In this document: positions 23,603 to 30,674 of the stretch, one piece after another
Layout: every line of letters starts with the position of its first letter
Numbering within the stretch: the stretch's first letter is position 1
Assembly (NCBI GenBank): GCA_964533735.1
Contig: CAZHMD010000014.1
Location: forward strand, 7,037 to 71,036
Reading direction: 5' to 3'
DNA: 64,000 nt
From: UBA6107 sp964533735
GTDB lineage: Bacteria > Chloroflexota > Anaerolineae > Anaerolineales > Anaerolineaceae
Made by a program: the position numbers and the translations under genes
The notes under the pieces: model-generated
Told to the model about the DNA's origin: nothing
Seen by the model: the letters and a program-made list of their open reading frames with translations, nothing else
Database searches by the model: none

Positions 23603-24520
23603 TTATTTTGAGGCTTGATCCAGGGGTCTGACCGGCCGCCCTTCGATGTATCCGCGATACCCCTGGGGTTCAAGCTGAAAGCGCACCCCGTCTTCTTCCG
23701 CCCACTTGAATCCATAGATCTCAGGGTTGTAATTCTTAATCACCTCCCAGAAGTTACCGATGGCTTCTTCAAAGACCGCGTCGTCGTACGGCTGTCCTTG
23801 GAAGATCATCATCTTGCAGGGGGGCAATTCGATCAGCTCTAATCCATCCGGTACCTTTCCGGAATAATCTGCGGAGACCTCGACCCCCTGGGCATAGATG
23901 GAGGTGCCTGGTTTGCGCAACTTGGGTGGCAGCCACATACCCATCGGTTCATAAAGCGCTTCCCTGATCCCGGTCAGGACGTCCCACACGTCGCAGCCCA
24001 CCTCCTCGCAGTAGGCGTAATAATCTTCCGCCTGGATGCCGCGCTTGAGAATCAACTTCCTGGCTGGCCTTTCAACCACCTGAACAAAAATGGTATTAGC
24101 TTTTTGTTTCTCAGACATTTTTCCTTCTCCCTTCCCTGTGGTGAGATGGTAGTCACGGATTGGTCTTGGAACGAACAACCTTACCTTTGGTTTGACTTTG
24201 GAATACTGCTGCGGAGACAAACCAAAGTGCTTTGAAAAGGCGCGCGTAAAACCTTCATGCGAGTCGAAAACAAAATCAAAAGCCACATCCACAATTTTGA
24301 CTTCCTCATCCCGCAACCGCAGCGCTGCTCGAGACAGACGCACCGTGCGGATGTAGTCGAATGGGCTTTTCCCTGTCACTGCTTTAAAGACCCTGGCGGC
24401 GTGCCATGGCGAATACCCCGCCGTATCAGCCAGCATGTGAAGGGTGATCGGTTGGTGGATATGTGACTCGATGAAGTCCTGCATCCTGTTCACCGCGTTG
24501 GTGTTGTCCAGATTTTCCAT
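23603..24520 (-). CDS. AraC-family regulator with GyrI-like effector domain
   Basis: 305 residues. The N-terminal 105 residues form the two helix-turn-helix units of AraC/XylS proteins (ITLHMLADTAGYSPWHAARVF and VDVAFDFVFDSHEGFTRAFSK, ending FGLSPQQYSK). Residues about 140-300 form a GyrI-like small-molecule domain (VQVVERPARKLILKRG ... GLELIELPPCKMMIF), as in Rob and SoxS-like multidrug regulators. It probably senses an amphipathic compound. No target gene is obvious. The palindromic repeat 107 bp upstream of its start may be its own operator. Confidence 0.88.
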   Translation of the reverse strand: MENLDNTNAVNRMQDFIESHIHQPITLHMLADTAGYSPWHAARVFKAVTGKSPFDYIRTVRLSRAALRLRDEEVKIVDVAFDFVFDSHEGFTRAFSKHFGLSPQQYSKVKPKVRLFVPRPIRDYHLTTGKGEGKMSEKQKANTIFVQVVERPARKLILKRGIQAEDYYAYCEEVGCDVWDVLTGIREALYEPMGMWLPPKLRKPGTSIYAQGVEVSADYSGKVPDGLELIELPPCKMMIFQGQPYDDAVFEEAIGNFWEVIKNYNPEIYGFKWAEEDGVRFQLEPQGYRGYIEGRPVRPLDQASK

Positions 24521-24626
24521 GTTCTCACCTTGTTGAATGAGGATATCACCCTGCCTGATTCAAGGCTTGACCTGTATTGCTGCAACCTTCTCACCATCAT
24601 TATACGGGTTGAATGTTTCCAAAGAC

Positions 24627-24651
24627 AATTCGTAACCGCGGTTACACTTTT
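24627..24651 (+). repeat. 25-nt palindrome-containing repeat, copy 2
   Basis: Contains the fully symmetric gtaaccgcggttac, with flanks aattc and actttt shared with copy 1 at 23568-23592, 1059 bp away. Confidence 0.8.
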
Positions 24652-24745
24652 CATTGCCCCAGTGCTTTTTCAGCAGTCTTTTAATCATCCTTATCCAATG
24701 CTCCTTGTGCATCTGAAATCGGCGTTTTCAAGCGATTCAGGCGTT

Positions 24746-24840
24746 TAAGGGGCGACCCTGCGTCCAGGTTATGCTTAACCCCAGGGGCGACCCTTGTTCG
24801 CTAAGGGGCGACCCTGTATAATAATAAGGGGTGACCCTTA
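24746..24840 (+). repeat. four operator/iteron repeats before the second parA
   Basis: Four copies of the 12-mer aggggYgaccct, beginning at about 24748, 24783, 24804 and 24827 (spacing 35, 21 and 23 bp). Each is itself imperfectly symmetric (aggg ... ccct). They overlap a strong promoter, so the protein that binds them, probably the ribbon-helix-helix product at 25644-26030, should autoregulate. The array may double as the partition site. Confidence 0.85.
24794..24822 (+). promoter_or_regulatory. promoter of the second par cassette
   Basis: TTGTTC (24794-24799), 17-bp spacer, TATAAT (24817-24822). The third repeat occupies most of the spacer and the fourth lies at the probable transcription start, a layout expected for repression by repeat-bound protein. 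Confidence 0.75.
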
Positions 24841-24880
24841 TGGGATCAACATTAATGTTTTTGGAGAGAGCACACGTCGC

Positions 24881-25657
24881 ATGATTATTTTCGCATTTGC
24901 CAATCAAAAAGGCGGTGTCGGCAAGACCACTTCCGCGGTAACGCTGGCGGACGGCCTGGCGCGGTTGAAACAGCGCACCCTGCTGGTGGACCTGGATCCG
25001 CAGGGGCACCTGGCGCTGTCCTTCGGGTTGGAGAAAGCTCCCGGTCTCTACCACTGGATGGTCCTGGGAGAACCGCTTGACTCGGTGAAGGTGGAGCTCC
25101 GCCCGCACCTCGATCTGATTCCCGGGGACAAGCAGACCGAGAAAGTGAAACGCCAGATCACGCTTTCCGATTTCCGCGAAACTATCCTGGCGGACCTGCT
25201 GCACGAAACACAATACGATGCGGTGCTGCTCGACCTGGCACCTTCTATGGATGTACTGCATCTGAATGGATTGATCGCGGCAGACTGGGTGGTGATCCCC
25301 ACGCGACCTGATGCGCTGGCGGTGGATGGGGTGAAGGAGATCCTCACCACCATGGCAGAGATCGGCAGGACGGGACACCGTTACCGCGGTTACAGTATTT
25401 TGCCGACCTTCTTTGACCGTACCACACGCGAGACATTCCTGCAGTTCCAGGACCTGGCGCGCACATTCGGAGAGCACGTCTGGCCGCCCATCCCGCAGGA
25501 TACGCGAGTGCGTGAAACCGCCGCTTATGGCAAGACACTGTGGGATTATGCCCCGCATTCCACATCGATCGAGGGCTATTCAGAAGGAAGCCGGCGCCTG
25601 GGGGGTTACCGCCAGGTGCTTGGACGCATGTTGGAGGTGTTGAATGGCAGAGCGTAA
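24881..25657 (+). CDS. second ParA-family partition ATPase
   Basis: 258 residues. Walker A is NQKGGVGKTTSAVTLA, A' is TLLVDLDPQGHLAL and Walker B is AVLLDLAPSMD (Leu-Ala in place of the usual Thr-Pro-Pro). The short length without a helix-turn-helix extension is typical of type Ib plasmid ParA. The start ATG is the first one fitting the family opening (MIIFAFANQKGG). It overlaps the following ribbon-helix-helix gene by 14 bases. It is distinct from the parA at 21502 and not adjacent to the ParB-like gene. Confidence 0.9.
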   Translation: MIIFAFANQKGGVGKTTSAVTLADGLARLKQRTLLVDLDPQGHLALSFGLEKAPGLYHWMVLGEPLDSVKVELRPHLDLIPGDKQTEKVKRQITLSDFRETILADLLHETQYDAVLLDLAPSMDVLHLNGLIAADWVVIPTRPDALAVDGVKEILTTMAEIGRTGHRYRGYSILPTFFDRTTRETFLQFQDLARTFGEHVWPPIPQDTRVRETAAYGKTLWDYAPHSTSIEGYSEGSRRLGGYRQVLGRMLEVLNGRA

Positions 25658-26030
25658 ATTCGAACGCAAAACAATATTGGATCCATCCGTGGCCGAACTA
25701 TTGAGCGGGATGGAGCAGCGCCAGGTGGAATCCCAGATGCCGCGCAAGGAGCGGGAGCGCATCAGTCGTGAGCGCATCAAGATCCAGAGCCGCCGTGATC
25801 AGCGCGCCACCTATGATCTGCCGCCTTCCATCCGCGAGGCGGTGCGTGACCTGGCAGAGGACCTGCGCCTGCCGGCCAGCCAGCTGGTCACACTGGCTTT
25901 GGCACGCTTTCTGTCGGATTATTCAGCAGGGCAGATCGACCTTGGAAAATTCAAGCAGCCATCCCGCAGTCCGCGTTATGACTGGAACCTGGTATTTCCA
26001 GAGAGTATTCTTGCGAGGAAGAAGAAATGA
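25644..26030 (+). CDS. ribbon-helix-helix centromere-binding/regulatory protein
   Basis: 128 residues. A charged N-terminal arm (about 1-55, ERERISRERIKIQSRR) is followed by a ribbon-helix-helix: RATYDLPPSIREAVRDLAED then PASQLVTLALARFLSD. This architecture, a ParA immediately upstream and an array of short repeats at the promoter match type Ib partition cassettes, where the small protein binds the repeats and is bound by ParA. A basic C-terminus ends in ARKKK. Confidence 0.85.
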   Translation: MAERKFERKTILDPSVAELLSGMEQRQVESQMPRKERERISRERIKIQSRRDQRATYDLPPSIREAVRDLAEDLRLPASQLVTLALARFLSDYSAGQIDLGKFKQPSRSPRYDWNLVFPESILARKKK

Positions 26031-26046
26031 GATTGGTTAATCAGTA

Positions 26047-26305
26047 AGTACTTTAAGTAGTACTTAAGTAGTCATTGAATGATGTGCAAATTCTGCACGA
26101 TTAACGGGTGCATTTCCTGCACTCATCAGAAAGCACAATTCTGCACTCCGGGAGCCATGATGCAAAAGATTCGAGCAGGCCGGGGTGCAGTTTTTTAACT
26201 CCGGCGGGAGGGAATAATTTGCATGCGGGCCAGCAGTAAAAATCTGCATGCAGGGCAGGGTGCAGAAAATGCCTGTTCGCCAGGATGAATAATTTGCATG
26301 CAGGG
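26047..26305. repeat. TGCA-rich repeat cluster, candidate origin or centromere
   Basis: Non-coding stretch after the second par cassette. It holds palindromic AAGTACTT/AAGTAGT elements (26047-26072); gtgca-N5-tgcac hairpins at 26084-26098 and 26108-26122; a related gcacaattctgcac (26133-26146); a perfect 15-bp direct repeat gaataatttgcatgc at 26212-26226 and 26287-26301; and a variant (tctgcatgcagggcagggtgcag) between them. The density of related short repeats in about 260 bp resembles an iteron array. Confidence 0.6.
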
Positions 26306-26320
26306 TAAGTGTTGAGGAGC

Positions 26321-26881
26321 TCATGAATTAGGTCTCAAAGGTATGGAAGGATTGGATTTGGATTCCTGTTCCGCCAATTCCAGGATTGAAATGATGAAAT
26401 CGGATTTTGCGTCGGTATAAGCTTCGCGGTCATCGCGGTATTTCTGCGCCAGGTCGAGCTTGAGGGCGGCATACTGATCGCGCGCGTCAGGATGGCGGCG
26501 CAGGTAATCGCGGAAGGCGATCTGCACCTTGTAGAAACTGGAGTCCGGTTCAACCATGTGCAGGTGATGGGTATGCAGGCCGTTCACCAGACGGTGGAGG
26601 TAGCGGCGTTCCGGGAATACCGCTTCATGCTTTTGAATGTAATCATATCCTAGAGAAGAAAGGGGAGGGAGGAAGAGAGGGGCATCCGCCAGGCTGCGCA
26701 CACCGATGAGGATATCGATCACGGGTTTGGCTGCCAGCCCCAGCACCGCCGTGCTGCCCATGTGTTCCACGCAAGCCACGAATGAGGAGATGACAGCCAG
26801 GATGCGGGCTTTTTCCTCTTCGTATTGAAGCGGCCATGTGGGGTCATAAGGCACTATGACGATGGGGGCAGAAGTGTGCAT
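26321..26881 (-). CDS. GrpB/UPF0157 family protein
   Basis: 186 residues, full length for the family. VIVPYDPTWPLQYEEEKARI, CVEHMGSTAVLGLAAKPVIDI and HTHHLHMVEPDS are the conserved GrpB segments (the GSTSVPGLxAKPxIDI box and the H-x-H pair), which place it in the nucleotidyltransferase-like fold. Members are often fused to or found near dephospho-CoA kinase, but the substrate is not established. Single gene. Confidence 0.92.
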   Translation of the reverse strand: MHTSAPIVIVPYDPTWPLQYEEEKARILAVISSFVACVEHMGSTAVLGLAAKPVIDILIGVRSLADAPLFLPPLSSLGYDYIQKHEAVFPERRYLHRLVNGLHTHHLHMVEPDSSFYKVQIAFRDYLRRHPDARDQYAALKLDLAQKYRDDREAYTDAKSDFIISILELAEQESKSNPSIPLRPNS

Positions 26882-26956
26882 CCTTTAATTATATTCCTAC
26901 TTTGGGTGTTGCGTGTAGATTAACAAGTGAACAATCGTTCAGTGAATAACAACATC

Positions 26957-26982
26957 AAAAAAGGAGGCGGTTGCCTCCCTTT
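26957..26982 (-). terminator. terminator of the VWA operon
   Basis: Stem ggaggc / gcctcc with a 4-nt loop; on the minus strand it is followed by tttttt. It lies about 80 bp past the VWA gene stop. Confidence 0.7.
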
Positions 26983-27060
26983 CTGAGTTTTCCGGTCTGC
27001 CCCTGGCGTGGAGTGGAATAGTCTTCATGCCCCTGGACCGTTGACAGCTGGGATGTTGGT

Positions 27061-28299
27061 TTACTTTTCGTCTTCGTGGCGGTGTTTCTTCAGCAGGTAG
27101 GAATCCATGTTGAGGTCCTTACGCTCGCGTTCCTCAAGCCCATGTTCTATGCGGTTTGCCACATCGCGGTAGCGGGCAGCGGTAGGGGCAGGCATATCCT
27201 TTCCGTATCGCTGCAACATTCTCTCCATGTATTCTTTCGAGTCATGCCGTCTACCGGCACGCTCGAGTTTGAGGGCTTCGTTCATTTCCACGCCGGCGAT
27301 AACAGCGGCAAAGCGGCGCAGCAGGTCCTGGTCTTTCTTGGCTGCATTGACTTTATCCTCAACGGCATATTGGAAACCGAACTCTTCAATGATCGTGCGT
27401 TTTTCCTTGTTCTCAGCCTCATAAGTGACAACGGTGTTCAGCACCAGCTGTCCATCCCCGGGCGGGGTAATCAACTTGAGGAAGAAGGTGGTGGTGCGAT
27501 TGGCGGGCAGGTCAGACAGGAAGACAGTGATCTTCCGGGGTTCCTGTTCCACGCGCCATTCACCGGGGATTTCTGCGCGTACACCAGCTGGCAGGTTAAT
27601 CTCTACCTTAACCCCGCGGGCGGTGACCGCCACCAGGTCCTTGAACTCCTGCATGATGACCTGGTCGATGACTGCCGCGGATTCGATGTAGGCGAAGTTG
27701 CCGCCGCCGCGGTTGGCCATGCCTTCAAGCAAGTGTTCGTTGAATCCCAGGCCGACGCCGAAGGTCGAGGTGGGGATGCCGCGCTCGAAGAGGGCAGCGG
27801 CGTGCTGCCAGATTTCCTCATCGTTAACGATCCCCACATTGGCCAGTCCGTCGCTAACAAGCAGGGTGCGCCGCACGTGATCAACGGAAGGACCTTCTGC
27901 CACGCAATTGCAGCCGGTCAACCAGCCGTCGGTGAGGTTGGTGCTGCCGCCGGATTGAATGTGGTCAATATCCCGGCAGACAGTAGCGCGGGTTTCGTTG
28001 TTGATGTGTGTCCTGTCAGCCACCGTGCGCACCATATCGTCGAAGGCCACCACGGAAACCACGTCACCGTCCGCCATCTGCTCTACAATGCGTTTGAGTG
28101 TCTGCTTTGCCTGGGCGATCTTCTCGCCCTGCATGGAACCGCTGCGGTCCAGCACCAGTCCAAGGTTAAGGGGAAAGCGCTTGTCGGCGGAACTTGCCGG
28201 GGGGGTGGTGAGCGCGATTTCGATCACGCGTTCCGTTGGCGCATCTGTGGAGATCAGGTTCACATCAGCATGCATTTTTACGGTTAATTGGTCAGTCAT
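27061..28299 (-). CDS. VWA-domain protein with vault/inter-alpha-like C-terminus
   Basis: 412 residues. The von Willebrand A domain spans about 35-215 with an intact MIDAS start, LVLDRSGSMQGEK (DxSxS), and later TNLTDG and SDGLAN segments supplying the other metal ligands. The rest resembles the beta-rich region of bacterial YfbK/inter-alpha-trypsin-like proteins (NLPAGVRAEIPGEWRVEQ, VTYEAENKEKRTI). No signal peptide, so probably cytoplasmic. The ATG at 28299 has GGAGG seven bases upstream, within the end of the MerR gene. Role unknown; it may assemble protein complexes under control of the adjacent regulator. Confidence 0.85.
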   Translation of the reverse strand: MTDQLTVKMHADVNLISTDAPTERVIEIALTTPPASSADKRFPLNLGLVLDRSGSMQGEKIAQAKQTLKRIVEQMADGDVVSVVAFDDMVRTVADRTHINNETRATVCRDIDHIQSGGSTNLTDGWLTGCNCVAEGPSVDHVRRTLLVSDGLANVGIVNDEEIWQHAAALFERGIPTSTFGVGLGFNEHLLEGMANRGGGNFAYIESAAVIDQVIMQEFKDLVAVTARGVKVEINLPAGVRAEIPGEWRVEQEPRKITVFLSDLPANRTTTFFLKLITPPGDGQLVLNTVVTYEAENKEKRTIIEEFGFQYAVEDKVNAAKKDQDLLRRFAAVIAGVEMNEALKLERAGRRHDSKEYMERMLQRYGKDMPAPTAARYRDVANRIEHGLEERERKDLNMDSYLLKKHRHEDEK

Positions 28300-28300
28300 T

Positions 28301-28897
28301 TTATTGCCTCCCTGTAAAGAGTTTGCGAGCCAGTTCGAGCAGCTCATAGATCTGAGAACGGCGTGCAGGCGGCTGGGGTTGGCGGATGTTCAATTCAATT
28401 CCCGGTGCCAGTTCGACACGCTGCCAGGATTCCTGGCTGTAGTTAAATTTCACGGGTGGTGGTGCCGCTGGTGCGTTGAAAGAAGAGTGCTCCTCATTCA
28501 ACCTGGCGGCTCTCTTATGCATCACCTGGCTGATATAGTCCTTGGCGCTGTCCATCATCGGGGCGGGTAGAACGGCAGAGGCGGGCTTATCCGCGGGGTA
28601 AATATCCAGTTCCGCCAGCGCGCGCACCGGGTCCTGCTCGAACCTGGTCAGCAGGTCGCGCATTTCCGGGACCATCAGCGTATCCAGCCGTTTGCGGATC
28701 TCCTTCAAGGGCAGGTAGGCATCCTTGAGGTACTTGATCAGTTTCAGGCGGATGAGGTAATCGTCGTTAAATACCGCATACTTGCCGCGTATCTCAGGTT
28801 GGGGGAGGAGACCTTCCTCGATGTAATAGCGGATCGTGCGCGTGGAAACTCCCGTTAGGTCAGCCAACTCAGATATCCATAGGTTTAATTGCAGCAT
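28301..28897 (-). CDS. MerR-family transcription regulator
   Basis: 198 residues. The N-terminal winged helix ISELADLTGVSTRTIRYYIE, LLPQPEIRGKYAVFNDD and RLKLIKYLKDAYLPLKEIRK is a standard MerR DNA-binding domain. The C-terminal 110 residues have no cysteines suitable for metal binding and probably serve oligomerisation or an unknown ligand. The ATG at 28897 has GGAG eight bases upstream. It is cotranscribed with the VWA gene, which begins one base after its stop, from a palindrome-bearing promoter. Confidence 0.9.
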   Translation of the reverse strand: MLQLNLWISELADLTGVSTRTIRYYIEEGLLPQPEIRGKYAVFNDDYLIRLKLIKYLKDAYLPLKEIRKRLDTLMVPEMRDLLTRFEQDPVRALAELDIYPADKPASAVLPAPMMDSAKDYISQVMHKRAARLNEEHSSFNAPAAPPPVKFNYSQESWQRVELAPGIELNIRQPQPPARRSQIYELLELARKLFTGRQ

Positions 28898-28926
28898 CTT
28901 CACAACTCCTTAAAAAGAAAATCCGG

Positions 28927-28954
28927 GTTGTCTGGGGACAATTCCCAAGACAAC
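28927..28954 (-). other. 5'-UTR hairpin of the MerR-VWA transcript
   Basis: Near-perfect inverted repeat gttgtctgggga / tcccaagacaac (one mismatch) with a 4-nt loop, starting at the predicted first base of the transcript. It may stabilise the mRNA 5' end. Confidence 0.5.
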
Positions 28955-28958
28955 CTAT

Positions 28959-28987
28959 ATTATAGCAGTATTACGTAATACTGTCAA
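28959..28987 (-). promoter_or_regulatory. consensus promoter with palindromic operator
   Basis: TTGACA (28987-28982), 17-bp spacer and TATAAT (28964-28959), both boxes perfect. An 18-bp perfect palindrome (cagtattacgtaatactg, 28966-28983) fills the spacer. This is the place where MerR-family regulators bind. The 17-bp spacer, not 19-20, suggests repression rather than the classical DNA-untwisting activation. Confidence 0.85.
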
Positions 28988-29020
28988 GAAGGAATATTTT
29001 CGAGGATGTATAACCAGGTT

Positions 29021-29635
29021 TCAGACGCCGGAAAGAATACCCCGCAGGTAGATCTCGGTGAGTTCGTTGAGGGCGTTGTTTTGCGCCTGCGGATCAGGCG
29101 GTTTACCCAGCAGCATCTCGGTCATATGGAAGGTGTAGAACAAGCCGAAGAAACCGCGAAGGAGTCCATCCGGTGAAATGGGGCGCAGGGCGGAAGGTTC
29201 TCGCTGCAGGCGGGCGGCGAACTTCTCCATACCGGGTGCAACCTGTGGATACGCCAGTGCCAGGTGTTTTCCCTGGAATTCGACCACGTCGATAAACACC
29301 AGCTTGATCAGGTCAGGGCGGTCTTTGAGCGCGCTCACCAGGCGGCGGGCGGCTACCTTAACCAGCTCTTCAGCGTCGCGCCCTTGCGAATTCTCAAGTG
29401 CGAGCAGCAGAAGCGGGTAGGGGTTGTAGGCTTCAAAGACAGCCCGGAAGAGGTCGTCCTTATCCGCACAGTGGTTGTAGAGCGAGCCGAGCGCCATACC
29501 GGATTCAGCCGCGATCTGGCGCATGGTGGTGCCGTGGTAACCCTGGGTGAGGAAAAGACGATGAGCAGCCGAAACGATCTGCTGCCGCGAACGGATGGGG
29601 TTCGGTTTTGCGGATTGGGGTGAACGTTCGTTCAT
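29021..29635 (-). CDS. TetR-family transcription regulator
   Basis: 204 residues. The N-terminal helix-turn-helix (QQIVSAAHRLFLTQGYHGTTM, then IAAESGMALGSLYNHCADKDDLF) is a textbook TetR domain. The C-terminal ligand domain is helical and unassigned. It is divergent from the dUTPase-like gene, with 81 bp between starts, so it may control itself and that gene, although no clear operator was seen. Confidence 0.92.
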   Translation of the reverse strand: MNERSPQSAKPNPIRSRQQIVSAAHRLFLTQGYHGTTMRQIAAESGMALGSLYNHCADKDDLFRAVFEAYNPYPLLLLALENSQGRDAEELVKVAARRLVSALKDRPDLIKLVFIDVVEFQGKHLALAYPQVAPGMEKFAARLQREPSALRPISPDGLLRGFFGLFYTFHMTEMLLGKPPDPQAQNNALNELTEIYLRGILSGV

Positions 29636-29716
29636 GAGCAGTATTGTATCTTACTTTTGTATCGCTGACCAGTTCAATTTTTGCCTGTATAATCAGCCCA
29701 AATCCAGGAGGATGCC

Positions 29717-30148
29717 ATGACGCTAAAGTATGCCCGTATCGATGCCAACGCAAAAAAACCAATCCGCAAACACCCCGCTGACGCGGGAGTGGATGTGTAC
29801 GCGCTGGCGGATTCCATCCTCTGGCCCTTCTCGTACGGCAACATCCACACCGGTGTAACCTTCAACATCCCGGAAGGGACGATGCTGGAGGTGCGCCCCA
29901 AGGGGCGCAACAACCACCTCATTGGCGCGGGGGTGATCGACGCCGGTTACCAGGGAGAGATCGTGGTCAAGGTGGTCAACTACACCTGGAAACCGATGCG
30001 CATCAAAAAAGGCGATGCCATTGCGCAGCTGGTACAGGTTCCGGCGATTTGTGACCCGGTCGAGGAAGTGGACCCTGCCCGGATCCATGCGGAAAAATCC
30101 GCGCGCGGCGGCAGCGGAGGTATTCACGGTCCCAAGTCCGGTAATTGA
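29717..30148 (+). CDS. dUTPase-family protein
   Basis: 143 residues. Trimeric dUTPase motif I is HPADAGVDVYA, motif III GVIDAGYQGEIVV (catalytic Asp and the uracil-pocket Tyr), motif IV KKGDAIAQLV and motif V RGGSGGIHGP. Motif II, normally a PRSG box contacting phosphates and the partner subunit, reads RPKGRNN and lacks the serine. The glycine-rich tail is also altered (HGP for STG). It probably hydrolyses dUTP or a related nucleotide; the changes leave the exact substrate open. The ATG has GGAGG six bases upstream. Confidence 0.82.
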   Translation: MTLKYARIDANAKKPIRKHPADAGVDVYALADSILWPFSYGNIHTGVTFNIPEGTMLEVRPKGRNNHLIGAGVIDAGYQGEIVVKVVNYTWKPMRIKKGDAIAQLVQVPAICDPVEEVDPARIHAEKSARGGSGGIHGPKSGN

Positions 30149-30231
30149 AAAATAACGGGACCTGAACTTACAACAAAACTGTATACTGAGAGGTGAACTG
30201 CTTTTACGGCTTCAGCAGAAAGGAACCCCTC

Positions 30232-30570
30232 ATGTATGAACGGCACAACCAACCCTTGATCCCCCGGAAAGCGTTTGTGCGCAGGGTGTCAGCGCATGCC
30301 CTGCTGGCATTGGGTTTGCTGATACTCTCCCTTGGAATTGGCGTCTTGGGTTACCGCGGGTTTGAAAAATTATCATGGCTGGACTCCTTGTTGAACGCCT
30401 CCATGCTCCTGGGAGGTATGGGGGAAATTAATCCGCTTCTGACAATTGGGGGAAAGTTGTTTGCGTCGTTTTACTCCCTCTTTTCCGGGATTGTTTTCCT
30501 GGTGGTTGCCGGGTTACTGGTGGCTCCGGTGGCGCATCGCATCCTGCACCGCATGCACCTCGAGAAATAA
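30232..30570 (+). CDS. conserved two-pass membrane protein, pore-like
   Basis: 112 residues. Two hydrophobic helices (about 18-40 and 72-100) enclose a segment reading SWLDSLLNASMLLGGMGEI. The second helix (ASFYSLFSGIVFLVV) resembles the inner helix of two-TM channel proteins, with the middle loop in the place of a filter but without TVGYG. Function unknown. The ATG at 30232 has AAGGAA upstream. Confidence 0.6.
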   Translation: MYERHNQPLIPRKAFVRRVSAHALLALGLLILSLGIGVLGYRGFEKLSWLDSLLNASMLLGGMGEINPLLTIGGKLFASFYSLFSGIVFLVVAGLLVAPVAHRILHRMHLEK

Positions 30571-30674
30571 ACTCTCACAGATATTGCGCGTAGTCGATTA
30601 ACAAACCTGTAGATACAATTCAGGGCATTTCCCCCTATAATCAGAATGGAAATTTGTCCATTCGGGAGGTGAGT

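Noticed and set aside
26064..26324. 86-residue minus-strand frame
   Set aside because: Crosses the TGCA repeat cluster and has repeat-derived composition; no ribosome-binding site.
27076..28287. 403-residue open frame on the plus strand
   Set aside because: Antisense to the VWA gene with an intact MIDAS motif; produced by G+C-biased third positions.
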